In this document: positions 27,314 to 36,146 of the stretch, piece after piece
How the letters are laid out: each line of letters starts with the position of its first letter
How positions within the stretch are numbered: position 1 is the first letter of the stretch
Assembly: GCA_036556425.1 (NCBI GenBank)
Contig: DATBJJ010000141.1
Location: 1-64,000, forward strand
Length of the DNA: 64,000 nt
From: DATBJJ01 sp036556425
GTDB taxonomy: Bacteria > Acidobacteriota > Vicinamibacteria > Vicinamibacterales > 2-12-FULL-66-21
Reading direction: 5' to 3'
Program-made: the position numbers and the translations under genes
The notes under the pieces: generated by a model
What the model saw: only the letters and a program-made list of their open reading frames with translations
Database searches by the model: none
What the model was told of the DNA's origin: nothing

Positions 27314-29224
27314 ATGAACGTTGTCCGTCCCTTCCGGAGTGTTCTCGCCGCTCTCGCGCTTCTGATCCTGTTCGCCATTCCCAGCTTCGCACAGTTCCGC
27401 GGTCAGGTCGTCGTGTCGGGCCTGACGCATCCGCTTGCATTCGTCCAGGATCCGTCGAATGCCGCCGTGCAATACGTCGTCGAACAGGAAGGCTTGATTC
27501 GGGTGGTACGGAACGGCGCGCTCCTGCCCACCCCGTTCCTCGATGTGAGCGCCGCCCTCGCCACGGGCGGCGAAAAGGGGCTCGTCGGCCTCGCATTTCC
27601 GCCGAGCTACGCGGACACCGGCCGCTTCTTCATCTCGTTCGTGAACACCGACGCGAATCTCGTCGTTGCCCGCTTCGTACGATCCGCGGATCCGTTGATC
27701 GCGGATCCCGCGAGCCGTTTCGATCTCCAATGGTCCGACGGCAACAGATTCATCTGGCATCCCGCGGCGGTTCACTACGGCGGCAATCTCGTATTCGGGG
27801 CCGACGGCTATCTCTATTTGGGCACCGGCGACGGCGGCGAATCGAACGACCCCAATCATCGCGCGCAGACGAGGACGAGCCTGCTCGGCAAGGTCCTGCG
27901 GATCGACGTCAACGTCGGCGACGAGGACGTCGAAGGCTTCGACATTCCCGCGGGGAACCCCTTTGCCAGCGGCGGCGGCGCGCCAGAAGTCTGGTCCGTC
28001 GGCTTCCGCAACCCGTGGCGGTTCAGCATGGACGATCCCGCGCGCGGCGGGACGGGCGGGTTCGTGATCGCCGACGTCGGCGAGAGCCGCTTCGAAGAGA
28101 TCAACTACGAGCCGCCATCGAGAGCGGGACGGAACTACGGGTGGAGAAACCGCGAAGGCGCCCACGATTTTCAGATCGACATCCCGGCGTCGTCCGAGCC
28201 GCTGACCGAGCCGATCTACGAGTACGACCATGGATGGGGACGCTCGATTACCGGCGGCTTCGTGTATCGCGGGTCTGCGATACCGTCGATGCGGGGCCGT
28301 TATGTGTTCGGCGATTTCGTTGCGGGACGCATCGCCTCGGTCGCGCTGACGATTGATCCTGAAACGGGCGAAGCCGTTGCATCAGACATGCGCGATCACA
28401 CGAGCGAGATCACCGCGGGTGCGACCGTGCGCACCCTCAGCTCGTTCGGCGTCGACGCGACCGGCGAGCTGTATGCGGTCAACTGGAGCGACGGCACGAT
28501 CGTCGCGCTCCGCGCGACGGGCGTGTCCACGCCGATTTTGCAGATCGATACTCCGGGCAACGGCAGCCAGGTCCGCCAGCCGTTCGCGCTCGCCGGATGG
28601 GCCCTGGACGCAAACTCGTTGAACGATCCGGGCATCTCGACGATCCACGTCTGGGCGTTCTCATCGACCGGGACGCCGTACTTCCTTGGTGTCGCCAACC
28701 TCGGCGCGGCGCGACCCGACGTCGGCGCGTACTTCGGCCCGCAATTCAACAACGCCGGATACGGGCTTATGGTGAAGGGGTTGCCGCCGGGCACGTATCA
28801 GATCGGCCTCTACGGCCTCGTGAGCGCGACGCAGACGTTTGCCGCGATTGGCGCCGTGACGGTCTCGATCGAACCGGCCGGCATGCTCCACGTCGACCTG
28901 CCCGCCAGCTTCTCGACGGTCAGCACGCCGTTCGTGATCGGCGGGTGGGCGATCGATCCCGCCGCCGTGACGGGCACCGGCGTCGCCACGATCCACGTCT
29001 GGGCGTTCAAGACCGACGGCACCGCCGCGGTGTTTCTCGGCACTGCATCCTTTGGCAATCGTCCCGACATCGCGGCCGCGTTCGGTCCGCAATTCGCGAA
29101 CGCCGGCTTCGGGCTGATCGTCAACGATCTGCCCGTCGGCACGTGGCACGTCGGCGTTTATGGAATGAGCAGCGTGAGCGGGCTGTTCGATATGGTGGGG
29201 ACGTTCTTCATCCACGTCCCGTAG
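27314..29224 (+). CDS. Secreted PQQ-type sugar dehydrogenase with two C-terminal GWA modules
   Basis: A 636-residue exported protein. The ATG at 27314 is chosen because AAGGAG lies at 27305-27310 and the next residues form a signal peptide (cleavage after SFA at 26); the frame is open further upstream without similarity. Residues ~30-403 are a GSDH-type beta-propeller, with the catalytic-site H154 in VHYGGNLVFGADGYLYLG and NYGWRNREG. Family members oxidise sugars or sorbosone with PQQ in the periplasm. Two Ig-like modules follow (about 408-520 and 527-636), each with a GWA-D motif, IHVWAF and RPD[VI]. The same module occurs in the neighbouring metalloproteases. It ends 1 nt from the convergent protease gene. 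Confidence 0.88.
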   Translation: MNVVRPFRSVLAALALLILFAIPSFAQFRGQVVVSGLTHPLAFVQDPSNAAVQYVVEQEGLIRVVRNGALLPTPFLDVSAALATGGEKGLVGLAFPPSYADTGRFFISFVNTDANLVVARFVRSADPLIADPASRFDLQWSDGNRFIWHPAAVHYGGNLVFGADGYLYLGTGDGGESNDPNHRAQTRTSLLGKVLRIDVNVGDEDVEGFDIPAGNPFASGGGAPEVWSVGFRNPWRFSMDDPARGGTGGFVIADVGESRFEEINYEPPSRAGRNYGWRNREGAHDFQIDIPASSEPLTEPIYEYDHGWGRSITGGFVYRGSAIPSMRGRYVFGDFVAGRIASVALTIDPETGEAVASDMRDHTSEITAGATVRTLSSFGVDATGELYAVNWSDGTIVALRATGVSTPILQIDTPGNGSQVRQPFALAGWALDANSLNDPGISTIHVWAFSSTGTPYFLGVANLGAARPDVGAYFGPQFNNAGYGLMVKGLPPGTYQIGLYGLVSATQTFAAIGAVTVSIEPAGMLHVDLPASFSTVSTPFVIGGWAIDPAAVTGTGVATIHVWAFKTDGTAAVFLGTASFGNRPDIAAAFGPQFANAGFGLIVNDLPVGTWHVGVYGMSSVSGLFDMVGTFFIHVP

Positions 29225-29225
29225 C

Positions 29226-32200
29226 TCACCTCACCGTCACCCTGACCACCTTGGCGGGCACGAAGTCGCCCGCCTCGGTGCTCCAGGCAAAGACCGCGAG
29301 GTCGTAGTTCCCGGGCGTGAGGCCCTGAACGAAAATTCCGTAACCTGAATTACGGAATTGATCGCCGTGCACGGCGGCGACGTCCGGCCGGCCCCCTCCG
29401 TAGGCGGCGGCGCCGACGAACACGGGCGCGCCGCCGTTCAGCGGATACGCCCACACGTGGATGCCGGACACGCCGCTGTCGCCGTCGGCGGCGAGATCCG
29501 CGGCCCATCCGCCGAGCATGAACGGCTGCGCGACGTCCATCTGCGAGCGCGGCGAATCGATCACCACCTGCGGCCCGACGAACCCGCTGCCCCTGGCCTC
29601 GAGCACGACGCGGACCTCGCGTCGCTCCGCCGCGCGCCCGTTCACGCGGCGCACGAACGTCAGATCGTACGCGCCGACGAATCCCACGCCGGGGGCCCAC
29701 GCGAACTCTCCGGTTGCCGCGTCGAGCGTCGAACCGACCGGGAGCGGCGCGAGCCCGCCATGGGCCCGCAAATATCCTTCGAACGTGACGCCCGGCGCAT
29801 CGCGTCCGACGCGAAGCTCGAGACGGCCGGTTTCCTCGGCGCGCACGAGCGTGCGGCCGGTGGTGCCCGCCTGGAAGGCACGCCACGGCGCGTCCGGCTC
29901 CCATCCGCGGCGGCCCGGGAGCGGCGATCGATCGGCCGGCAGATCCTCGATTGACGACGCATCGAGCGCGGCGTCGGCGACCGCGGCAGCGGTCAGCGAT
30001 CCCGACGAGTTCGACACGGTGAAGTACCGGCTGCCGATGCCCTGGCTCACGCCCTGATTGTCGGTCACGGTCCACGCAATCGTGTGGAGGCCGTTGGCGA
30101 GCGCGGTCGTGTCGATCACCTTGAATCCCACCGCGCCGTTCGTGTTGTTGTAGCCCGGGAAGAGCGTCGCGATGTCGGAGCGGTAGTTGTTGTACGTCGG
30201 ATTTCCCATCGACACGCCGTCGACGAACACGACGATCGTCGAGCCGTTCGTGGGAATCGTCTTCGGCATCGGCGTCAGCGCCCAGCCGAAGTTGACGTAG
30301 TTCGCGCCGGAGGCCGTGCCGCCCTGCGTCGGCGTATCGATCGCGCCGAACGGCCGTGTCGCGCTCGCGTTGTTGCACGTGAACGTGCGAACGCCGAGCG
30401 GCGCAGTGTGCAGCTCGCGATCGATCGCGTGGATCTGGAGCGAATACGTGCCGTTGCCCTGCGACGGCAGCATGTTCGTCAGCACCATGAAGCCCCAGCC
30501 GCCGCGCGTGAATCGTGGATACGTGGGGAATGCCGCGGCGACGTCCGGACGCGCGCCGTCGATGAAGACGGCTTCGCCGAGGAAAATCTGCTGCAGGTTG
30601 CCGCAGCGGCCGTCGACCGACGCGCTCTCGCCGCTGACGGGGTACCGGCACACGTTCACCGCCGCTACCTCCACATCGTCGAGCGCCCATCCGGTCACCG
30701 GAATCGCGCCGGTCACGCCGCCGGTGTTGTCGAGCGGCGTGTCGATGACGCCGATCGGAATCGCCGACGTTCCCGTCGGCATCAGCCGGAAGGTGATCGC
30801 GATCGGGTTGAGGAAGTTGCCCGCGTTTCCGAGCGTCAGCGTGATCGCGCCGTTCAGCGTCGCCGGCGCCGAGAGGTTCGAGGGATCGACGGCGATCGAG
30901 AGCTCCGCGGCGCCGCTCCCCGATGTGGGATTCACGGTCAGCCAGGGCTGATTCGAGGAAGCGGACCACGTGATCGCGGGACCGGCCGACTGCGTGAGCC
31001 GCACGATCTGCGCCGACGTTTGCGACGTCGGCAGCGTACCGCTCATCGTCGCGCCGTAATTCAAGGTCGTCTTGTCGAGCGATGCGGTGGGACCGGTGCC
31101 GAATTGATTCAGCGTGAACGCCTGACCGCCGATCGTGAGCGTGCCGGTCCGCGCCGTCACGCCGTTGCCGCTGACGTTGTAGTTGACCGTGGCGTTGCCG
31201 CTTCCGCTCGTCGCCGATGTGATCGAGATGAAAGCGGCGTTGCTCGACGCGGTCCACGCGCAGCCGGCCGGCGCGGTCAGCGCGACGCTGCCGTTTCCTC
31301 CGGCGGAAGGCGCCGACGCCGACGTGGGGTTGAGCGAGTACGAGCACGGCGCGGCGGCTTGGTTGACCGTGAAGGTCTGCCCCGCAATGGTGAGCGTTCC
31401 GGATCGCGGCGACGTGTTGCTGTTCGCGCCTACCGAATAGCCGACGCTGCCGTTTCCATTGCCCGGCGTTCCCGACGTGACGGTCAAGAACGCGGCGTTG
31501 CTCGACGCGGTCCATGCGCATCCCGGCTGCGTCGTGACGGTCACGAAGCCGCTGCCGCCGCCCGCGGCCGCCGCCGCGCTCGTCGGGTTGATCGAGAACG
31601 TGCACGATCCGCCGCCGCTTCCCGGATAGATGTAGTTCAACCCGTCGAGATCGTCGGGACCGACCGCGGGCGGCACCGGCGTATTACCCGCGCAGCACGA
31701 CGGATACATGATGTTCGTCGTCGCGTTCGGGATGCTGCCGTCGGTCTGCGTGTGGCCGAGGCCGATCGCATGGCCGATCTCGTGCGTCAGCACGCGCGTG
31801 AAGTTCAGCGACTGGCGGAACGACGAGCTGAGATCGGCGGCGTTCTGAAAGATCACGTAGCCGCGCGAGAATCCGTTGAACGTGTTGCCGTTGACGGTGC
31901 CGCCGGCGCCGAGGAACCCGCTGCCGCCGCCGATCGCGAGCGTCGATCCGCTGATCTCGTTGTTCGGATCCTCGAACGTGATCACGGCGCTGCTGCCCGG
32001 CAATCCGCTCCACGGCCCTTTCGCGACCGACTGGTTCGTCGTTCCGCCGTACTGCAGGATGATGTTCGACGGCGACGGATCGGTCCACGCGGCCAACGAC
32101 GTTTGTATCTCGCTGACGGCATCGCCGCTCAACAGCGGGTTCGGCGCGCTCGTGTTCTTGTACCAGGTCACCGGCGTCGCCGAATCCGCTTCCACCCATC

Positions 32201-32825
32201 GCCATCCCGGGCTGCCGCCGAGCAGCGTGAAGGGCTGCGCGATCGGCTGCAGCTCGCTTCCCTGCTGCTGCACGTTGCCGGCGCGCGGCTGGCGTCCCGT
32301 GATCTGGACGGCAAGCGTTCTGAACTCCGAGAGCGTGCGCTCGCGCGACGTCACGCCGCCGACGACGTTCGTGTCGTGAAGGCTCCGCCGCAGCGCGCGA
32401 TCGCCGCTCGCCTCGCGCAGCACGTCGAACTTCGAGAAGCCCATCGCGACGCTGCGAAGCCCTTGCGGTCCTCGCTCGAGACACACGAGCACTTCCTCGC
32501 CGATTCGATACTCGACCGCACCGCCGACGTAGAGAAACTCGTTGCCGATCACGCCGCCGAGCTCCCAGATCTCCACGGTGTCTCCCGCGACACCCGTGAG
32601 GTCCTCGATGATCTGAAGCGTCGTGACGGTGTAGATCGATTGTCCCGGCGGTCCGCCGCGAACGGCGCGCTGCGCAATCACCCGTCCGTGGACGACGCGC
32701 TCCGACAACGCGATCAACTGCGCGTCGGTGCGGAAGATGACGGTCGACGCCAACGCCGGCTGCGCCGCGGCGAGCAAACAAAGCGCTACAGCGATCGCGC
32801 GCAGCCGGGACAGGGACACACCCAT
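29226..32825 (-). CDS. Secreted matrixin-like zinc metalloprotease with BACON and GWA modules
   Basis: A 1199-residue exported protein with a signal peptide (1-26). A conserved N-terminal domain (about 28-135, with ERVVHGRVIAQRA and GDTVEIWELGG) is shared with the next protease. The catalytic domain has HEIGHAIGLGH (348-358) and a Met-turn at M373 (NIMYPSCC), the metzincin pattern. Two BACON domains (about 405-490 and 493-575), each with CAWTASSNAAF, and a third related domain (580-680) follow. Then come GWA module A (690-820), module B (825-940), a cadherin/Ig-like domain (about 1000-1078) and module C (1086-1199, GIHVWAYPLNGG, GRPDVAAVHG). BACON domains are usually carbohydrate- or mucin-binding. 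The substrate is unknown. Confidence 0.88.
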   Translation of the reverse strand: MGVSLSRLRAIAVALCLLAAAQPALASTVIFRTDAQLIALSERVVHGRVIAQRAVRGGPPGQSIYTVTTLQIIEDLTGVAGDTVEIWELGGVIGNEFLYVGGAVEYRIGEEVLVCLERGPQGLRSVAMGFSKFDVLREASGDRALRRSLHDTNVVGGVTSRERTLSEFRTLAVQITGRQPRAGNVQQQGSELQPIAQPFTLLGGSPGWRWVEADSATPVTWYKNTSAPNPLLSGDAVSEIQTSLAAWTDPSPSNIILQYGGTTNQSVAKGPWSGLPGSSAVITFEDPNNEISGSTLAIGGGSGFLGAGGTVNGNTFNGFSRGYVIFQNAADLSSSFRQSLNFTRVLTHEIGHAIGLGHTQTDGSIPNATTNIMYPSCCAGNTPVPPAVGPDDLDGLNYIYPGSGGGSCTFSINPTSAAAAAGGGSGFVTVTTQPGCAWTASSNAAFLTVTSGTPGNGNGSVGYSVGANSNTSPRSGTLTIAGQTFTVNQAAAPCSYSLNPTSASAPSAGGNGSVALTAPAGCAWTASSNAAFISITSATSGSGNATVNYNVSGNGVTARTGTLTIGGQAFTLNQFGTGPTASLDKTTLNYGATMSGTLPTSQTSAQIVRLTQSAGPAITWSASSNQPWLTVNPTSGSGAAELSIAVDPSNLSAPATLNGAITLTLGNAGNFLNPIAITFRLMPTGTSAIPIGVIDTPLDNTGGVTGAIPVTGWALDDVEVAAVNVCRYPVSGESASVDGRCGNLQQIFLGEAVFIDGARPDVAAAFPTYPRFTRGGWGFMVLTNMLPSQGNGTYSLQIHAIDRELHTAPLGVRTFTCNNASATRPFGAIDTPTQGGTASGANYVNFGWALTPMPKTIPTNGSTIVVFVDGVSMGNPTYNNYRSDIATLFPGYNNTNGAVGFKVIDTTALANGLHTIAWTVTDNQGVSQGIGSRYFTVSNSSGSLTAAAVADAALDASSIEDLPADRSPLPGRRGWEPDAPWRAFQAGTTGRTLVRAEETGRLELRVGRDAPGVTFEGYLRAHGGLAPLPVGSTLDAATGEFAWAPGVGFVGAYDLTFVRRVNGRAAERREVRVVLEARGSGFVGPQVVIDSPRSQMDVAQPFMLGGWAADLAADGDSGVSGIHVWAYPLNGGAPVFVGAAAYGGGRPDVAAVHGDQFRNSGYGIFVQGLTPGNYDLAVFAWSTEAGDFVPAKVVRVTVR

Positions 32826-32828
32826 ACT

Positions 32829-32864
32829 CCGGTTGAGCCGAGCAAACCGGACGCCAAGCTCGGC
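32829..32864 (-). promoter_or_regulatory. Interleaved inverted repeats over the Shine-Dalgarno of the protease gene
   Basis: Reading in the gene's direction the order is GCCGAGC (32864-32858), CCGGTT (32850-32845), GCTCGGC (32843-32837), AACCGG (32834-32829), then GGAG-ATG. The first and third pair perfectly, as do the second and fourth. The two stems are interleaved, so they either exclude each other or form a pseudoknot. The second stem covers part of the ribosome site. This is a candidate translation-control leader. Confidence 0.35.
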
Positions 32865-32950
32865 CGGGCGAAAACCGCTAGAAAGACGGCATTTTCAGGC
32901 CGCAATTGTGGGATGTGCCGAATGAGGGCGCGCGAATTACAGGAATGTGT

Positions 32951-35900
32951 TTACCGGACTGTCAGGCGTACGACAGTGGCGGGCAAGAAATCACCAGCTT
33001 CGATGCTCCAAGGAAATATCGCGAGATCGTAGTTGCCGTGCGCCAATCCGGAGACGATCAACCCGAAGCCCGATTCGCGGCGATCGTCGCCGTGCACGGC
33101 GGCGACATCAGGTCGCGCGCCCCCGTACGTCGCGGCGCCGAGAAAAACGGGCGCGCCGCCGTTGAGCGGATACGCCCACACGTGCAGTCCCGACACGCCG
33201 GTCCCGCGCGGCGACGAGAGATCCGCCGCCCATCCCGCGAGCATGAACGGCTGCGCGACGTCCTGCTGCGATCGCGGCGTATCGATCACGACTTGCGTTC
33301 CAACGAGGCCGCTCGTTTTGGGTCCAAGGACGATGCGGACTTCGTGCCTCGAGCGCGGAACGTCTCCCATCCATTCGACGAAGACGAGATCGTAGCTGCC
33401 GACGAAGCCTGCACCCGGCGCCCACGTGAACCGGCCGGTGGCTGCATCGAGCGTCGACCCCGCGGGCAGCGTCGTCAACTCTCCGGCAGCGCGAACGTAT
33501 CCGGTATAGCGCGCGCCGTTTTGACGATCGAGCATCACCTCGAATCGATCGACTTCTTCCCCCCGGATCAGCGTGCGTCCCGACGCGCTCGCCGGATAAT
33601 CCTTCCACGGCGCCGTCGAGCCCCACCCGCGCCGCGCGCGCACGCTCGCAAACGAGAGCGGCGCGGACTCGACAGCGGCGCGATCGTCCGCACGCGCCGC
33701 CGCGGTCTGCGGCGCCGCGGTGACGCTGCCCGCGGAATTCGCCACGGTGAAAAACCGGCTGCCGATGCCTTCGGTCAGGCCCGCGTCGTCGGTCACCGTC
33801 CACGAGATCGTGTGCACGCCGTTCGACAACGCCGTCGTATCGATCGGGCGGAATCCGACGGGGCCGTTCGATCCCTCGGTGTTGCGATAGTTGGGGAACA
33901 GCGTTTCGATGTCGGCGCGCTCGTGGTTGTAGTCGACCGTGCCGCGCGATACGCCGTCGACCAACACGCGCATCGTCGAGCCGTTGATTGGAATCATCTT
34001 CCCCGGCGGCGTCGCACCGGGCGGCGTCAACGCCCACCCGAAATTGATGTAGTTCGCGCCGGAAATCACCGCGCCCTGATCGGGCGTGTCGATCGTGCCG
34101 AATGGTTTCGTGGCGTGCGCGTTGTCGCAGGTCAACGTGCGCGTGGAGAGCCGCACGAAGTTCGCCTCGCGATCCTGCGCGTAGATCGAGAACCGGTACG
34201 TGCCGTTGCCCTGACCGGGCAGCATGTTCGTGAGGACCATGAGTCCCCACCCGCCTCGAGAATTCAATGGATACGTGGGGAATGCGGAGCTGACGTCCGG
34301 CCGCGCGCCATCGATGAAGACCGCCGATCCAACATAGATCTCGGCATTCCCGGCACACAGCTCGCTGCCCGCCGCGCCTTCGCCGGTGACCGGCGATCTG
34401 CAGACGTTGACGCGCATCGTCTGGATGTCGTCGAGCGACCATCCCGTGAACGGCACCGCGCCGGTCACGCCGGTCGCGTTGTTCATGGGTGTGTCCACCG
34501 CGCCGATCGGACCGGTCGACATTCCGACGACGAAGAGCGTCAGGCGAACGGCAATGGGGCCCGGCGAGTTGGACGCGCCGGTGAAGGTGAAGACGATCGC
34601 GCCGTCCTCGATGCCGCTCTGCGGAAGCGTTGGGTCGGAGAGAACGTTCAGCGTCAGTTCGGCCGGACCCGTACCGGATGTTCGACTGACCACCAGCCAC
34701 GGCCGGCTCGACGTCGCCGTCCAGGTGACCGTGCCGCTGCCGGTCTGCGTCAGGCGGACGATCTGTCCCGCTGTCTGCCCAGCGAATCCGCCGCCGGAAA
34801 CGATCGCGCCGAACCGGAGCGACGTCTTGTCGAGCGCCATCGTCGGTCCCGACGGGGTGCCTGCGGGATACATCGTCCGCAGCCCGAGCAGATCGTCCGC
34901 GCCGAGCGCCGGCGGTATCGGCGTTTCCGGGTAACAGCAGCTCGCGTACATGAGGTTCGACGTCGGGTTCACCACGCTGCCGTCGTTCTGGGTGTGGCCG
35001 AAGCCGATCGTGTGGCCGATCTCGTGCGTCAGCACGCGCGTGAAATCACGGGACTGACGGAACGTCGTATCGAGGTCGTTGGCGTTTTGAAACACGACGA
35101 ACGCCGACGTGAATCCGTCCCACGTTTGACCGCCGATCGTTCCGCCCGTACCAACGGTCGCCGCGCCGCCGCCAATGGCGAGCACCGGAAAATCGATGTC
35201 ATCCATTGGATCCTCGAACGAGATCAACGTGCTTCGCGATGGAATCGTCGTCCATCCTCCGTCGGGAACCGGCTCGGATGCCGTGCCCGCGTAATTGAGG
35301 ATGATCGACGCCTGTGTGGGATTCGTCCACGCCGCAACCGCGATCTCGATTTCGGGCACGGCGTCGCCCGACAGCAGCGGATTCGGTCTGCTCGTGTTCT
35401 TGAACACGCGAAGCGGGATCCCCATGTCGGCTTCGCGCCAGCGCCATCCGGGAATGCCGCCCGGGAGCGTCGTGAACGGTTGGGCGATCGTCGCCGGCAT
35501 CGCGGGATCGATCGCCGCGCGCCGCGACGGGCGGCGCAACACGCTCGCGGCGAGCTGACGGAATTCAGTCAACGAACGCTCTCGCGCCGGAACGACGCCG
35601 CCGACGACGAACGTGTCCTTGACCTCGCGCTGCAGGGCGGCGTCGCCGTTCGGCGTTCTGACGACATCGAATTTCGAGAAGCCCATCGCGACGCTGCGCA
35701 GGCCCTGACGTCCGCGGCCAAGGCACACGAGCACTTCCTGCCCGATGCGGTACTGCACTTCACCGCCGACGAAAAAGATCTCGCCGCCGACGGCGCCGCC
35801 GAGCTCCCAGACTTCGATCGTGTCGCCCGGCATGCCGGTGAAATCCTCGATCAGCGAAAGCGTCGTGACCGTGTAAATGCGGGGTGACGGCTGCTCGGCT

Positions 35901-36052
35901 CTGATCGCGCGCTGCGCGACAACGCGCGCGTGCACGACGCGCTCTGAGATGGCGATAAGCTCTGCGTCCGAGCGATAAAGGACCGTAGACGCGTCGCAAA
36001 GACGCGGCACGGCGATCGACGCGGCGACGATCAGGCCAGTCAGAAAGCGCAC
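32951..36052 (-). CDS. Secreted matrixin-like zinc metalloprotease with GWA modules
   Basis: A 1033-residue paralog of the protease downstream. The start is a GTG (36052) with GGAG 5 nt upstream. Signal peptide 1-21 is followed by the shared N-terminal domain (STVLYRSDAELIAISERVVH). The zinc site HEIGHTIGFGH is at 343-353 and the Met-turn at M368 (NLMYASCC). It lacks the two BACON domains of its neighbour and goes directly to one BACON-like domain (about 404-520), then module A, module B, a cadherin/Ig-like domain and module C at the C-terminus (LHVWAYPLNGG, ARPDVAAVHG, ending VVRLTVR). The pair looks like a tandem duplication followed by domain gain or loss. Confidence 0.87.
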   Translation of the reverse strand: MRFLTGLIVAASIAVPRLCDASTVLYRSDAELIAISERVVHARVVAQRAIRAEQPSPRIYTVTTLSLIEDFTGMPGDTIEVWELGGAVGGEIFFVGGEVQYRIGQEVLVCLGRGRQGLRSVAMGFSKFDVVRTPNGDAALQREVKDTFVVGGVVPARERSLTEFRQLAASVLRRPSRRAAIDPAMPATIAQPFTTLPGGIPGWRWREADMGIPLRVFKNTSRPNPLLSGDAVPEIEIAVAAWTNPTQASIILNYAGTASEPVPDGGWTTIPSRSTLISFEDPMDDIDFPVLAIGGGAATVGTGGTIGGQTWDGFTSAFVVFQNANDLDTTFRQSRDFTRVLTHEIGHTIGFGHTQNDGSVVNPTSNLMYASCCYPETPIPPALGADDLLGLRTMYPAGTPSGPTMALDKTSLRFGAIVSGGGFAGQTAGQIVRLTQTGSGTVTWTATSSRPWLVVSRTSGTGPAELTLNVLSDPTLPQSGIEDGAIVFTFTGASNSPGPIAVRLTLFVVGMSTGPIGAVDTPMNNATGVTGAVPFTGWSLDDIQTMRVNVCRSPVTGEGAAGSELCAGNAEIYVGSAVFIDGARPDVSSAFPTYPLNSRGGWGLMVLTNMLPGQGNGTYRFSIYAQDREANFVRLSTRTLTCDNAHATKPFGTIDTPDQGAVISGANYINFGWALTPPGATPPGKMIPINGSTMRVLVDGVSRGTVDYNHERADIETLFPNYRNTEGSNGPVGFRPIDTTALSNGVHTISWTVTDDAGLTEGIGSRFFTVANSAGSVTAAPQTAAARADDRAAVESAPLSFASVRARRGWGSTAPWKDYPASASGRTLIRGEEVDRFEVMLDRQNGARYTGYVRAAGELTTLPAGSTLDAATGRFTWAPGAGFVGSYDLVFVEWMGDVPRSRHEVRIVLGPKTSGLVGTQVVIDTPRSQQDVAQPFMLAGWAADLSSPRGTGVSGLHVWAYPLNGGAPVFLGAATYGGARPDVAAVHGDDRRESGFGLIVSGLAHGNYDLAIFPWSIEAGDFLPATVVRLTVR

Positions 36053-36146
36053 TAATGCTCCACAGCGGAGGTTTGCAGCAAATGCAGGGCCAAGATGACG
36101 TGAGGCCAGCCCCGTGGCAGAGCTGGCCCTGAATCGATGATCGAGT

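Noticed and set aside
30084..33032. 982-residue plus-strand frame antisense to the metalloprotease
   Set aside because: Composition is Arg/Asp/His-rich with no signal peptide or domain; the other strand has a full catalytic domain and repeats.
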